A stretch of 64,000 nt of DNA from Callaeas wilsoni (lineage: Eukaryota; Chordata; Aves; Passeriformes; Callaeidae): the NCBI GenBank assembly GCA_013398955.1, contig VWPU01011587.1:1-64000 (forward strand), written 5' to 3'. Made by a program: the position numbers and the translations under genes. Shown here one piece after another: positions 22,111-36,506 of this stretch (the first letter of the stretch is position 1; every line of letters starts with the position of its first letter). Below the pieces are notes generated by a model. That model made no database searches, was not told the origin of the DNA, and saw only the letters and a list, made by a program, of their open reading frames with translations.

Positions 22111-25100
22111 TGTGAGCCATCAGCCCAGCAAGGCAAGCTCCCGTGGGGCCTTGCCAGGGCACCTGCAGCAAGGCAGCAAGAGCCAGGAACCACTGCTTTG
22201 CCCAGATCTGTTGATGGGTAGGATGTTATCCAAAGGGAAGCAACAGCTTCCAACCTTGATTCTGGTTCTTCACTTCTTCTCTCCTTCGAGCGCTCTCCAG
22301 CAGTAACTGAGAAATCTGTATCGAAAATTTGCTACTTAAAGAGACAGGGGCCTGGCTGCCATGTTAAGGAAAAACTGAATATAGTGTCTCTTTCTGCAGG
22401 TATTGAGAAATGCCTAAAATCATTACTGTGGTCCTGATAAACATTTCAGCATTTTACTTGTGTTTCAAAGACAGGAATAGGAAAACTGAGGTTTGTACCA
22501 ATATGCAAAAAAATTGAGTAAATGTGGGATAATAGAAACTGGATCAGTCTCCAGAAGGTAGGGAAGCAGTGATTTTCACTTCATTTGTGATTGTGAAGAG
22601 GGATAAAGTGTTGCTTCTGATATCTAAAGAAACAGAGCAGAGAGATCAGAACAAACATGCCAAATTACAGTATCCTGTGAGGAACTGCACACATTGTTGG
22701 AGATGTGCATAACTAATCTCTTACAGCAAGTAAGTGGTGGGAAAGAGGTGACTAGAGCAGCAAAGCCTTGATTATTCTCTCTAGAAAATAATTGGCGATA
22801 ATACTAGAAGAAATGTATCACAGGAAGGAATGGTGAAGAGCTGTTTAGTTAGATGCCTAATTAATTATTTTGATAATAAACAACCTTAGGTAGATTATTC
22901 TGAAAATCCAGCATAACTGCCTAGAAATTTCCCATTGTCAGTCAAAAAATAAAAAGGCTATTTCTACTCTGTTTCTATTACTCTTTTTGAAATTATTTTG
23001 CCTGCCTCTCTATGCAGACAGAGAGCAGAGGTGAGACAATATTTCTTCAACCACTTGTGTTGTCTTTGTTATCCTCTGGCTATTCTATACTTCCCATCAT
23101 ATCAACAGGGTAGGACACATTCAGAAGACAGCTCTGAGCACCTGAAATATTTTTCTCTGTGGCCACATGCACACTGCTAAAGGTTTTTGTCCAAGAGAGG
23201 AGTGCTTGTTCTCAGGCCAGACTGGGGTACAGGGTGGCTGGTGTCCTGACTGTTTGGGATGGCTGCTGCTAGAACAGAGTGACCGTGCCCACTCTGCCCA
23301 ACCATTCCACTAAGTTTTCCCTAGGTGCCCCACTAGCACTGAGTCCTAACAGCTGCTTTTCAGTGGAAAACACCTGAAATATGGCAACATCATGTCCTAT
23401 GATCACCAGTCCAAGCACAAGCACTAGGTTCAAGTCCTGCCCATCTGTTTATTAATCAGGGAAGCAGACAGATGGAGTGAGCAGCAATTGCTCTCTGTAT
23501 ATAATGCAGTAGCAGGAGAAGAGCTGAGGAGGAAGCAGCTGCTGCCCATGTCTTAGCCCCCTGTTTTGGAACGGCACCACAGTGCCCAGCTTTTTTAATA
23601 CAGCCTTACTGCAAACATGGATCTCTTCATCATGATGATGGAAAATAGTGCTTGATGTACAGCCCCTTTATAAAAACAAACTGCTTATGCCTGTGGCTGT
23701 AAATATACACACACACAGAACTCTGTATCTCTGTATCTATAGATATAGTTATACATCTCTGGAATTAAATTTTCCATGCTTCTGTCCTGTCTGGTTGTCC
23801 TTTGGTCCCACACTATGATGATTTCCACATTGGATGATGTTACAAGACTATCATGCATGAATGGAGCCACACTTGCTGTGACGTACACCCAAATGCTCCA
23901 GCCTGGAGTAGACTGTGGGATTAAATGGTCTGTTCATGGGTTTTGTTTTCAAGAGAACTAATTTTTTTGATTCAGAAATTAGCTCAAAATTAAAAGAAAA
24001 ATGCAAACCCCAAAATCCTAGTTTATATGTGGTGTCACTGCAGGCATCCAGGAATGAACTGAGGAGCTAAGTGATTTGACATCTCAGCATTGCTCACATG
24101 CCTCGCCATCTTCAGCCCGCTTTGAAACAGAGAGGTGGTCCCTCAGAGTGACGGAGGAGGGCAGGTTTTGGGAGCAGAAACCCCAGCTACAGCAGCTTCC
24201 GAATCTGAATGCCAGAGTTTGTTTCAGTGCTTCACAAATTACATACACGTGACATACACTAAAATTGATCAACGGTCTCAGGGAGGCAGGGAAGCCAGAA
24301 AGGCAAGCCTTGAGTTCTTCAATGGATAAAAGCAGCACAGGTTTGCTTTGCTTCTGGCAGGGGAGAAAGGGGAAGGGGAGATTATCTAATAGTACTCCTG
24401 CTGTTCCTTGTAGGACAATTCCTCTTTAGTAGGTACCCAAAATATAGAAGCATAATTCTCAATTCTCTGCACTGTGCTAAGGAGCAGTACCTCTGGTACA
24501 AAATCATGAAGTGCACTGTCCCAGAGCAGCAGACATCCATACCATGTCCCAGGACATAGTGGCTGAGGTCCACGTGTACAGTAGAGACCATGAAGTGCTC
24601 AAGAGCTTCAGAGAGACTTGGGAAGGGATACAAAGTCCCTGGGGCCATGAAAGCATAGATATGAGCTGGCCTGATGCCATGGCTGATAGAGAGTTGGGTA
24701 CTCTCCCTAGGCTTTCCCACTAACTGTGTGCAAACCCCATCATGCTGGGTGTTCACCACTTCCATAGAGAGCTCAGCGCCTCACCCATGCTCCAGCCTCT
24801 GCCTGCTGCAGAAGAGATGGGAGTTAACCAGGGCTGGGGCTGAGTATTGTGCCTGCAGCCACCTGCTAGGAAGGAAGGTCTGTGGTGTGAAGCTACATTT
24901 TTCTCCACAGGCATTTTTCTGAGTCAGGCATGTGAGCTCCAAAAAGTGGAGGTGCTCTCCTTCCCTGTTTTCTTATCAGGCAGGTTTGGTGCTCAGTAGG
25001 TAAGCTGTTTTCAAAAATAACTATGAAGCTCTTCACTTTCCTCCTGCAGTCAAGCAAGGAGGCAATTATTTAGTTCTGCTTCTACAACAAGGGGTTTTGG

Positions 25101-28100
25101 ATCCTTCTCTCTATTCCTAAATAAGTTAAAGATTTTGACTGTTTCAAAACATTTTCTTCTTTCTCACAACCAGTAAGAAAGAGATTTTTTTTCCCTTCTG
25201 CAATGTTCCTCTGTGTTTGTGGCCACTTAAGTTCCAGGTTACACTCCTCCAAACACACAAGGGGAAGAAAAATCACCCTCTGAAAGAAATTTTCCACTTT
25301 GCACCAGAAATTAAGCTATGCAGCATCTCCTTAAGTTTAATTCACCAAATGATTCAGAAAAGCACATGTATGGTCTTTTTTCCCTTCTTTTAGGAACAAA
25401 AAATACATTGGTTTAATTGCAAAATCAAATACAAGAATAAAAAAAATGACAAAAATAATTCAGACTTGCATTCACATTTAAATATATGAAATTATCCTTT
25501 TTTTATTTGACAAAAAAGATGGTATCCATCTGGTATTTTGTTTATTTTTTAACATAATAGAAGTAAAAGCTACCTTCAAAGAAGTGAGGTAATGTCCATC
25601 AATAATTCACTTTCAATGGCTATAGTATTTAAAGATAATCATCCACTGGGCCATTTATTAGCCCTGACAGAGTGAATACAGTGTCAGATATCATTGAAAG
25701 GCCTGGAGGATTAAGGCACCAACCCTGCAAACTCTGACATGCTTGCCAGTCAAACTAGTCTCCAGGACATAGTTAAACCAGGTCATAAGCCTTTGCTTGA
25801 AGTAAATGCATTTAAGTCTGTTCATGCTTTGGATCATTGCGTCTCTGGCTGCAGGGAAAGTATAAGAGTTACCTAAGCACTGGAAGAAGAATTTTATATA
25901 AATGTAATATACCTTTTTTTTTTTTTAATACATCATATGACAGATACAGTCTGTATCATTTACCTATAAAACTGTAATTGTATACTCTGTAAAATATTGT
26001 AAAAACTAGAAGTAAAAATAAATATCAGACTGATTGAATCTTTCAGTGAGGTTAGGAATTCAGTAAGCAGACACCTCTCAGCAATTACTTTAAATCCTTT
26101 AGTTATGTACAAGAAAGAAAAAACTTTTCCTTCAGATTCTTGAATCATATTTGCTTATATGAAAAACACTCCACTTGTTTTCTGGTTGAGAGAGTGCCAT
26201 AAAATCAGATCGTGCTGCTATAGCATCAGGATGCATTTTATTCATATAATAGCTATCATGTCCCTGATTTTCTGTGCATCCAAGGAAATTAAAAAACCCA
26301 ACTCACCAATGCTGTTTTTTCCCCAACTTAACACCTTGTCATATTGGGCTAACTGGTAATATATTATGATTAGAAGCAATGATGCTAAAGGAGGAGAAAA
26401 GTGAGAGACTGAATATTAAATCTGATCCACATGTCCAGGTCAATGTTGCTGCCTCATGTAGCAAATACTCTTTTATTGGCATTACCCACCCCTTTCTCTG
26501 ATCTGCCATATCGAACCACACGCTGGTTGACAAGTGCCCATTAGTCTTATTTAGCATTCCTTGTCCTGGAACAGCAAACAGGACAATGATTGGGTTGTGC
26601 TGTGTTTGGAGAGGAGCCCCATTACTGCCCATGCTTGGCCAATGACTCCTTCAAGCTGCCCGTGCTCCTGAGGGGAGCAAACAGCTTGGCAGCAGCAGCA
26701 GCATCATTCCTGACCCAATGTCCAAGCTCTTCATTCCCAACACCCCCGCCAGGAGGAGAAGGAGGAGGAGGCTGTCGCTCATCTCCTGCCCAGCTGGTGC
26801 TGCCCCGCTGTGCCCTGTGGAGCCATCTCCCAGCCACCTCTGCCACAGCATGGCTTTATCTTCCCTTTCCAGCCACTGGCTCCCTGCTTCCTGGAGGGCA
26901 AGAAGTTCCTGCCAGAAGCACAACAGCCATTTTATTGCCACGTCAATGTCATGAACTGCTGGAACAGAGCCATGGAAAGTTCTTCTAAATGGAAAATTAA
27001 ACTTTTTTTTTGAGCAAACTGGGGAAAACTAGTTATGTACTTTGCTGCAGCAGTGTGTGCAGAGCAAACTGTGACCCACAGTGATGCATTGTGCGAGTAA
27101 AACAAACCTGAATGCCTCTAGCCCAGGCTCAGAGAGGCTGGGCTTTTCTTGCTTAGGTCATACTTAGCTTAAACTCATCCATTTAATTATTAAAATGTTC
27201 CTATTTAGACACAAAAAAACCCTTCTTCCCTGGAAGATCTTAGTATGTTTCTCTTCCTGCTGATTTTCACACTCTTCCCAGGGTAAAGAATCTGATTTCT
27301 CTTTTTCAGTTAGATCTAATTTACAGTTATCTTAGAGCTACAACTTCTCGTATACAATAAGCATTCATTTCTTCCTTACAAAATACAGAATATGAACCAA
27401 AACATGGGTAGTATATAATATTCTAAAAGAATTGAAACAAGAGAAAGGGAACATTTGTTCTCATTATTTTTTTTGTAGAAAGTCCATAATGTCAGATTAT
27501 GACAGAATTTCCAGTATTATGAGCTAATAAAACCTAGCCCGTTACTACATGACTGTTGCTGAAGGCAATTAGTGTGCTGGATACCTTCTTATATTTTAAA
27601 TAAGTGAGCTTATTAATTAAATATAAAGAAATTTTTGTGCACTGTAACCGATTCGAGTGTTATTGTTTTGCCATCAAGACCAAAAATACCTTAAAATTCA
27701 GTGAAAAAAAATGCTGAAAGTTAATGAAAATCCTAAGTTTTTACCAGGAAAGCTGAAGCAGAAGTTAGTTTTATCTAGTTCTAGAAAGTGGCATATCCAT
27801 ATGTTGCAGCTCTTTAGAGTTCCTGTTTCCAGAGGCTGTCTCCCAGGTGGATTCTCTGCTGTCTAACAATGCAGCTGAGCATTGCAGCCTTTTCATCACT
27901 GAAGGAACTAATCTGGGTATTTCACGGGGGGAAATGGAGCCAGGGAGAATTAGTTTAGAGGCCTGTAATACCTTTGAGATCTCGACCCTTTTGGTCAAAA
28001 ATAGCTGAAATTAGTTGACAAATGAACAATTGTAAAGCAAGGCCTGAAAAACAGATCATGTAAGCCTAATTTCTTTTGGAAAGTAGGCTATGGAGGCAGA

Positions 28101-29723
28101 ATGAACCAATGCAGTTCTTTGCATCTCTTATACACTGAGAAAAGCAAACTCACAGTAACAAATAAATCCACAAAAAAACAGCTGCTATATCTGATAGAGG
28201 GTGTCAGGGGAAAAAGCATACACAAATGATGTAAAATTTGCAAAACATTATCCCTTACTATCACTCTTTAACCACAGGGTTTTAGCCAAATGGCATTATT
28301 TTCAATGACAGAAACAGAGCTTTCAGGACAGAAAAGGAAATCCTTCAATGAAGGCAAAGTTTGAAAGGCCAAGACACTGCTACTCTGCTTCTATGTCAGA
28401 AGGAAAGACTTCAGTAGAAAAACAGTAAGCTGAATTTATCTTTGGTGCAGCTCTCAGGTAATTTCATCAACCTTAACAGAATGATATGATATCCATCACC
28501 CAGAAATGTTTTCTATTTTTGGTGAAAGTGCAGAATACAGAGGGATTTGCTGTCTCTGCCTCTGGGTTCCCACTCTGGACCCCAATTTATCCACAATTTT
28601 AAAACCATGCCTAATTGTGCCCAATTTCAGTTGTGCTTTCAAGTCTTTTCCTGAGACTGGACCACTGTTTCAATTTTTGGCTAGGTGGCCATTGTGCCAG
28701 TAGTAGATAGAGAATGAATATGTAGACTTAACAGCTGTTTTCAAACATGTTTCCAAATTTGTAGCTTGGTTCACATGTCGAGCCATTGTCAGATTGCTGT
28801 GCTGAGCAGAATCAGTCCGACGTGCTTTAAATATCTAGACTGAGACAACTACAGAAAGTGATCAGCAAATGGCATGAAGCAGATGTACAGTAGCTATAGA
28901 AACCACAGCTTACACAAAACAAATAAGCATGGACCATTACCTACAATTTGGTTCACGTTCCTTCAACTGCACCATAACATCTGTTGTAAGGAATCTTGTA
29001 GGGTGGGCTGAAAAAATATGTTAAACATGAATATTGCTGAGCAAAAAATAAAGCCATTTCAAACTTAATGGTGCTACAAGGGTATTTAAATGTACCAATA
29101 AAGAAACTAATGAGGGATGCTGTCAGTGCCAAAGAAAAGCAGTAGAGAAAATTAGCTACAGCGACCTGCCTGTGGAGCAGCACACATTACACCACACTGC
29201 AATAGCAAGACAGTGTCATAATAGCTTTCAGCATCAATTAAAAAAAACCTCAAACTATTAAGAAATTTAGCACTATTTTTATTACTTGATAGTGTACAAT
29301 ATCACCCTTGAAGATTTTGGGTTTCCTCAAAAAAATGTGACTCTTACTTCAAAAGTAGGTTTGAAATGAAGATTGGATTGTAGCTGACAGCAGCGACCAC
29401 AACCTTCTTTGCCTCCTTCAGGGTCCCCAAGGGTACACCAAGAAAATATCTTTCTTGTTTAAAGCAAGAAAAGTTTAAAAAAAAGAGAAAGATAGAGAAG
29501 TAAATGTAGAAACAGACATCAGAAACAGTGAGGTATATGTTTCTAGCCTAAGGCACAAATTAAATTCTTACAGCTCACCCCTTTGGGTTCTTTTGCTTTA
29601 ATTGTAGATCCTGTGTGCTGATGCCCTGGAGAGCACTCTGATGTCAGAAAGGTGCTTTCAGACTTTAAGTCAGGATGCTGAGTTTGAAAAGAAGCATGAG
29701 AAAGCAAAGAGAATGTTGGAGTT

Positions 29724-29832
29724 TCATAGCATCATTGAAACATTTAGTTTGGAAAAGACCGTAGGGTCATCAAGTCCAACTGTTAACCCAGCACTGCCAA
29801 GTCCAGCACTAAACCATGTCCCTGAGTGCCAT
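29724..29832 (-). mobile_element. CR1 LINE fragment, extreme 3' end
   Basis: On the + strand it begins with a degraded form of the CR1 terminal octamer repeat (CATAGCATCATTGAAACATT). It continues through TTTGGAAAAGACC, a TCATCAAGTCCAACTGTTAA block and CTAAACCATGTCCCTGAGTG, all typical of the antisense CR1 3' end. It breaks off at about 29832. It closely resembles the start of the copy at 35482 and is probably of the same subfamily. Confidence 0.85.
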
Positions 29833-31884
29833 AAGGGTGCCTCAGAGCAGAGCACTGCCAGCAGCTGGCACTTGAGTGGCAGCAAGTTCACCCCAGAGCT
29901 GTCTCTGGACAGCTGCGTCAGTAGTGGTGGGTGTGCAACTTAGACAAGCCGTGGCTTCTGCAGCGGGGATGCCATCGCTCCCTGGTCGAGCTGGCAGGGC
30001 TTCAGCAGCCTTCCTGCATGCTCCTGCACACGAACTGCTGCCCAAACTGGCATGTCGTTCCCTGTTGGCCCACTCTGCTTGTGGTACTCCTGGTCACTAG
30101 CGCTCCATTGCACTAGGTGATACACAAATCTATCAAAAAGTGACAATCCTTGGGCTTTGAATTGTTACAGTTTGAATAGACAAGAGAAAAGGACTGCAGA
30201 AAGGAAGGGCTGTTCAGTGTATTTCACAGGTAAAAAACTAAAATACAGGGAGATAGGACTTTGAGATACCGAATCTGCAAGTGCACTGAAAGGAGTATTC
30301 CTGCTCTTTCTAGCTCCAGAAAATATGTCCTCAGTCTGCCAATAGCCCATGTACTGAACTAAAAAGAATCAGTATTTTCCAGGTTTTGAGACAGAGGTCA
30401 TTTCACAAGTATCCTGGGAACAGAGATAGGAATGACCACTAAGAATAATGCTCTATCACTATGCAAAGTGCAAAGAAAAGAAATAATCTCCTTCAAGGAG
30501 AATGGAAGAAAAAATCCTTTTTTTTTTTATTATCCCCTGTAATAGCTGTTACCAACCTATCTTTTTGTTCTTTGAGGTATTCTACCATAACAATCTCAAA
30601 TGCTATCTAAAGATTTTATTGGTATGTGGAAAAGTAGTGTATGTCAAGTTAGAAGCAAGTCATGTAGGACTTTTAGTTTCCCAAAGGATTATTGAATAAT
30701 ATTCCTCAAATACTTCATTCAATGCATTTAATGATATTTTTTCCATACATTATTCATTTTTCATTACTTTCATATCTTATAGAAGGAGAATTTTTCCCAA
30801 AAGTTTAAATAAAATATTTGCAATTTAGTTCATTTCATTATTCATTAAACTCTTGCTTTCATTTTCTTTTTCATAAGCACAGTTCATCAAAAACAAGTGT
30901 TTAAGCAGTAGATAGAGTGTGGTGATATAACTGACATTACATGGAACAAGAAAAAATTCCCACAATTTTATGTTTTAGTATCTTGAAGGTAGGACTCAGA
31001 AGGGGAATGACAATGAGTTTCACTGTGAACGAGTATCAAGTTTGTAGTGGAAGGGAATGATAGAGTGCTCCCAGGGTTGCCACTAGAAAGTAACCTTTTT
31101 CCTTGAAAGGGAGTTTTATGTGCCCCTCCGACAGAGCAGGACACACTGAACTATGCAGGCTTGCTAATCCTTTTTAAATTATTTGGTATTGGTTTTGTAC
31201 CAGTTTGTGTTCATTTCCAGTGCGTGGCTAGAAAAGGTCATTTGTGCATTGCAAAGAAGCAGGAGGCATCTGAGCATACCCTGTCATCAGAATTTAATGA
31301 GATGATCCAGTCCGTGCATGTGCTTGTAACGTCACAGCCGTGATAATGAAAAGCATATGTCTAATGGTTGTTTATTTTTATTCTTTCCTTGATAGATATA
31401 GGAGTTAAAAATGTAGATAAGCTAAGAGGAGGAAGGAAAGCTAATAGCTCATCCCATGTTTCCCATTCTGTAATAAGGTGTCATTTTTAGGATATCTTGT
31501 CTCTGGTTAGCGGAATGCATACACTTAATAACTGACCTGCTGGGAATTTAACTAGCAAACTCGAAGTTTAAACCACAGCTCTAAGCCCAATTTCCATATT
31601 TTCCCAAGGGTGAGCTGTCAGCTCCTACTCATTGGCACTTTTTACATTAAAAGTGCTGCATTAGGCCTAATGCATCTTCCCTTCCTGAAACATGTGTAAT
31701 TGGTGTTGATTTGAAAGTTCCACATAAAAATCTGTGGTGAAAAAATTAGAGGGAAATTATGTTAAAAACAAACAGGATATTTCTAAAACTGTATTTCACA
31801 TTATTTATTATGGAATATTAAAAATGTGCCAGGAGGCAAAACAATGATCATTGTTGCCAGTCCGTACAGAAGCCTCCAGAGCAG
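29833..31884. other. Intergenic DNA, no gene recognised
   Basis: The first 270 bases are somewhat GC-richer with open frames on both strands that match nothing known. The remainder is AT-rich unique sequence. No repeat was recognised. Confidence 0.6.
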
Positions 31885-32355
31885 GAATCAGAGGGTCATC
31901 CAAGCCCCCTGCTCAAGCAGGGTCACCTGGAACAGGTTTGCACAGGACTGTGTGCAGTCAGGTTTTGAGTACCTCCAAGGACAGAGACTCCACAATCCAC
32001 CTAAACAAACCATTTCAGTGTCTGACCATCCTCACAGTGAAAAACCCCTTTTTTCTTACACTTAAAAAGAATTCCTCATATTTCAGTTTGTGCTCGTTGT
32101 CTGTCCTGTCCCTGGGCACCACTGAAAAAAACCCATCATTCTTAATGTCTCCCATGAGGTATTTATGCAGTGTTAAGATCCCATTGAGCCTTTTCTCTGC
32201 AGGCAAACTGGCTTAGCTCTCTTAGCCTCTCTTTGTATGTCAGATGCTGCAGGCCCTTCACCGTCTCATGGCCCTTCTTTGGCCTATCTCCAGTGTGTCT
32301 GTGCATCGTGCTGGATAGCCCAGAACTGGACCCAGCTCTCCAGATGTGTCTCAAT
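31885..32355 (-). mobile_element. CR1 LINE fragment, 3' part, decayed
   Basis: On the + strand it reads as the antisense CR1 3' region: GGTCATCCAAG, TGCTCAAGCAGGGTCACCTG, CTCCAAGGACAGAGACTCCAC, CTGTCCCTGGGCACCACTG, GTATTTATGCAGTGTTAAGA, and ending near CCCAGAACTGGACCCAGCTC. The minus-strand open frame covering 32163-32355 is a remnant of ORF2 with LERLRELSQ-like order disturbed by mutation. It differs in detail from the copies at 13195 and 35482, so it is probably another CR1 subfamily. The left boundary is approximate because the terminal octamer repeat is lost. Confidence 0.85.
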
Positions 32356-35300
32356 ATTGGAAATGCTTCTTCCCACACAGGCTGACAAAGAGAGAAAACC
32401 ATCCCAGTTATTTGAAGATGTTGCTGCCATGTGAGCCAAGAACTTCTAGGCCCAAGAACTTCCTCTGCTTCACTCATAAGGAATGGCTTTAAGGTCCTGT
32501 TGGAGCTGCTTTTGTTTATGCAGGCTATTGTCACAGGTCTGCTGTAATCCAAATGAACAAATCCATCATTCTGTTTTCACTAATTCTTCTATGATTTTAT
32601 CAAGATCCTTTAAACTCCCATTATTCTTCTCAGAAGAGCCATGAGCATGTCCATTTACATCCTTTAGATTCAGTCTGACTTTGTAGAAGATTCTTGGTGG
32701 GTGATTGTTCCAACATCTGTGTTTTGTGTCTACGTAGAAATAAGAGAGGACTAATGAGTTTCTATTCTCTTGGGAGCAGAATATCACAAAGTTCAGCTAT
32801 ACCTACTCTTTACTCCTTATTTTAGTCCCAAACTCAGCCACCAGAAGCAGCTGCAACCAAGGTAACTTTATTTTCTTTAAATGCTTTAGATACAGAGGTT
32901 TAGATAAGCACTCAAAAAGCCAAAACTCCTCAGTGTGTGCAAGACAGAAGGCATCTATCCAATTAAAAAAAAAAAAAAATCTGATTTTGTCCTCAGAGGG
33001 TGTCATTTTCTCAGGAAAACATCATCTAACATGCCAGCTTGTTCAGACATACTACCTATCATCACTAGTATGCAATACTTTTGTCCCTCTACCTGACATT
33101 GAGTCTGGCAGAGAAAAAAAGTGGTTAATGAGCAGAGAGAAAGCAATTCTAGTTTAAAATATTGCCTGTGAAAAAAATCAAATAAAAAGGGGGAATAAAT
33201 TTTCATTTCCACATCAATACTCCTTTAAAAAATGAAACCATGTAAAAATGTGGAAGTGAATATTAAATACCAAAAATAAATTAGTTGGCCCCATGTAGTT
33301 TTGTATGCCTGTTAGTCCTGTGTAGGAATCTGGAAAGCTAAGGTATTTATACACAGTGATAATTATTTCTTATCAGTTCAAATCCAAATTATGTTTAAAT
33401 ATGGATTTTCCAGGATCTGTTTCATAATACCTTCCTCCAAGAGCCTCAGGGAATAGGGAGCTTAAAAGTGTTTTAGAGGTGGACTTCAGAGTGATGTTCA
33501 TTACGTTTACTTTAACACCTTTAGCAATCATTTTACATGGAAATCTGCAAACATTGGCCTACCAGAAAGGATGTCCACCACGTAAAGTTGTTCTTCATGT
33601 AACCTCAGACCTTTCTATCTTTGACTTCTTTGTCATTTTTTGCATTCTTATTACTTTAAATTATATAGAAGCAAAATTATTAACTGCATGCAATTGTAGC
33701 AATTAATTTAGAGTTGATTTAAATGAGTTTATAAAGGGAATAACAGATTCCTGTTTTCTCCTTTTTTTTTTTTTAAGTACAAGCTAGCAGCACTGCATAT
33801 TTAACACTTGGTCTCATAAATTGTTCCATGATGTTACTTTAGAACCTACTGATGACAATAACATAGACATGGATAGGCAGGAAAAATGAATGTAAAGAAA
33901 TATCTATTTCATGTGACTCTACACTTAGCTTAGACTTTTCAGCATTTTGAAGGAGAACTTGTTAATATTTTCCAGTTTATAAATGGTAGAAGAATGAAGT
34001 TCTGAAATCTATTTGAATATTTCTAGAAAATTCTAATGGTAATCTGTTACTCAGAGGAAATATCAAGAAAGTACTTGTCTGTGGAAAGAAATAGAATTTA
34101 CTCCTGGAAATAAAACACTCAGTGTATCATCCTTATCTGTAGTTCACTTTGTTCTGCTTCTCACTAACTTGCATATCTCTGATCAAAAATTTATGGTTTA
34201 AACACGTTTGCAGGCCAGAGAAGTTAATCCAGTGTGTTCTGTAAGACATACCTTATGGGTTTTCTCTCTGGTTTCTCAGGGGAATGCAGCTTACATGATC
34301 TTGCTCTCTGTCCATCCATCTGTCATCTGACGACTACAAGCCCATCTCACGGAAAGGCAAGAAATCAAAGACAAATCATTTCCTGCAAATTTCATGGAAG
34401 GCTGTGTCCAGGCAAATGAGAGAGACCTAAATACTATCCTGTGCTGAGAGAAAGGTTGCAGAGGGAGCTTAACGTGGTCAGAACAAATTCCTCATGTGCA
34501 CTGGCTGGCTCATGGGTTGGCACACGGGCTACAGTGACCCCCACACAGCCTCTGGCTTTCCATTCTTTCCATGGAGAAAGAAGGACACAACCAAGACTTA
34601 GGGATATCATGGGCATAGAATGATGGGCCATTCAAGCCCAAAGGAAGAGCTAAAATGGAGATAATACAGGGGAAGTTGGACAATGATACAAGGGGATAGC
34701 TGGTGCTTTATCGTGGCAAGGGGTGTGGAGGGCGCTGGGTTATGGCTGGGAGGAAGTGAGGCAATGGAGAAAACAAATCTCTGTGATGGCGTTTGTGTTA
34801 GTTTCATTGGTTCCAATGAATTTGTTTGCAATTTGTTTGCTCAGAATAATAATGGAAATTACTTTTATGTTTGCTGTTTTAATATGACATTCTTGAGCGT
34901 TTCACTGCAACAGAGGCAGAATGCAAAACTCAATATTGGATCTATTAGGATGAATTTTGCTGAAGGACTTGAAATGCTGAGATTGAAGTCAATATTAGAT
35001 TCAAGCCTCTTGAGGGGAAGTAGAGCCATGTTTGAAAATTTATTTAATATGTTCTATTTATTTATTTATTATATTGTAGTTTTTCAGTATTTTCTCCCAC
35101 AGTTAGTGTTAAAAAAAACCAACAAAACAAAAGCAAAGCAAACAAAAAACCTTCTAACAATAAAATTACATTTAGTATTATATAGAAAAAGAAATGGGAA
35201 TAAGGTCTGTAGATAGTGTATCATTCTGGAACCTCAGTGAATGAAAAGATTTAATACTTCTATTAAAAACAGCAAATAAAGAGTGATTGAGTATACAGAG

Positions 35301-35481
35301 CCAAATAGCTTATGTTCTGTTAAAGTATATCTTCCATCCAGGCATAATTTGAAGTTATCTAAAAATTAAGAATCTGTTACCAACACTGGTAATTTGTTTC
35401 TCATTGATTACAAATAATGAATGTTCTTCATTTTTCATTTGTATTTAACAAGCTTGAGCTTACAGGCATTAGTTCTTTTTA
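32356..35481. other. Intergenic DNA, no gene recognised
   Basis: Mostly AT-rich unique DNA with short A or T runs (for example about 32965-32978 and 33762-33774). It contains an unusually long open frame of 177 codons at 34683-35216 on the + strand that has no recognisable domain and ends in an A-rich stretch (about 35108-35150). I do not call it a gene. Confidence 0.6.
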
Positions 35482-36506
35482 CCATAGAATCACTGAATCA
35501 TTTAGACTGAAAAAGACCTTCAAGATCATCAGGTCCAACTGTTAACCCAAAACTGACAAGTACACCACTAAAACATGTCCTTAGGAGTCACATCTACACA
35601 TCTGTTGAATACCTCCAGGGATGATGACACCATTTGCCTGGCCAGTCTCTTCCAATGCCTGACCACCTTTTCAGATGAGAAATTTTTCTTAATGTCTAAT
35701 CTAAATCTTCCCGGCACAATTTAAGTAATTTCCTCTTGTCCTGTCACTCGTTACCTGGCAGAAAAGACCAGCCCTCACCTGGCCTCACCCTCCTTTCAGG
35801 CATTTCTTGAGAGCAATAAGGTCTTCCCTGAGCCTCCTTTTCTCCAGGCTAAACCACTCCCAGCTACCTCAGCCACTCCCCACAGGACTTGTGTTCCAGA
35901 CCCTTCACCAGCTTTGCTGCCCTTCTCTGGACTCGCTCCAGCACCCCAGTGTGTTTCTTGTCGTGAGGGATCCAGAACTGGGCACAGCACTCAAGGTGTG
36001 GCCTCACCAGTGCCAGGTACCGGAGGGCAATCCATGCCCTGGTCCTGCTGCCCACACCATTTCTGATACAGGCTGGGATGCCATCGGCCTTCTTGGCCAT
36101 CTGGGCACAGGCTGGCTCATGTTCAGCCGCTGTCACCAGCACCCCCAGGTCCTTTTCCTCGGGGCAGCTTTCCAGCCACCCCTCTGCCACCCTGTAGTGC
36201 TGCTGGGAGTTGTTGTGACCCAATGTCAGGACCCAGTACTTGGCCTTGTTCAACCTCATGTAATTGGCTCCATCAATCCAGCCTCTCCAGATCCTTCTGC
36301 AGAGAATTCCTGCTCTCCAGAAGATCAATACTTGTGCCCACCTTGGATTCAACTGTAAACTGATTGAGGGTGCTCTCAATCACTTCATCCAGATCATTGG
36401 TAAAGATATTACCAGGGCTTGGCCCAACACTGAGTTCCGGGGAACACCACTTGTGACTGGATACCAGGTGGATTTAAGTCCGTTCACATCCACTCTGGGC
36501 TCAGCC
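35482..36506 (-). mobile_element. CR1 LINE, longest copy in the window (3' kilobase including ORF2 C-terminus)
   Basis: It starts with the CR1 terminal repeat in antisense (ACCATAGAATCACTGAATCA) and the usual AAAAGACCTTCAAGATCATC block. The minus-strand frame 35864-36379 has 171 codons and reads as the C-terminal part of CR1 ORF2, with motifs EEKDLGVLV, AQMAKKADGIPACIRN, LVRPHLECCAQFW and LERVQRRAAKLVKGLE in order. Before it on the minus strand (36380-36506) the CR1 match continues in antisense as CATCCAGATCATTGGTAAAGA and GGGGAACACCACTTGTGACTGG, but the frame is broken. The element is 5'-truncated and lacks the catalytic reverse-transcriptase motifs, so it cannot move on its own. Confidence 0.95.

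Larger units (their letters stand above)
16938..29723. other. Long intergenic stretch, no gene recognised
   Basis: Nearly 13 kb without a recognisable exon or CR1 copy. It holds a 17-base A run (18074-18090), a short tandem repeat (20181-20224), a CpG-dense patch (about 21998-22110), a short AC/TATC simple stretch (about 23705-23755), and a GC-richer segment (about 26640-26900) with short CAG and AGG runs. Open frames in the GC-richer segments overlap on both strands, as composition alone would give. Other parts are ordinary AT-rich unique DNA. Confidence 0.65.

Noticed and set aside
26590..26988. Several overlapping open frames on both strands, including an Arg-run peptide
   Set aside because: A GC-richer segment with CAG and AGG runs gives open frames in many phases at once. 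No frame stands out.
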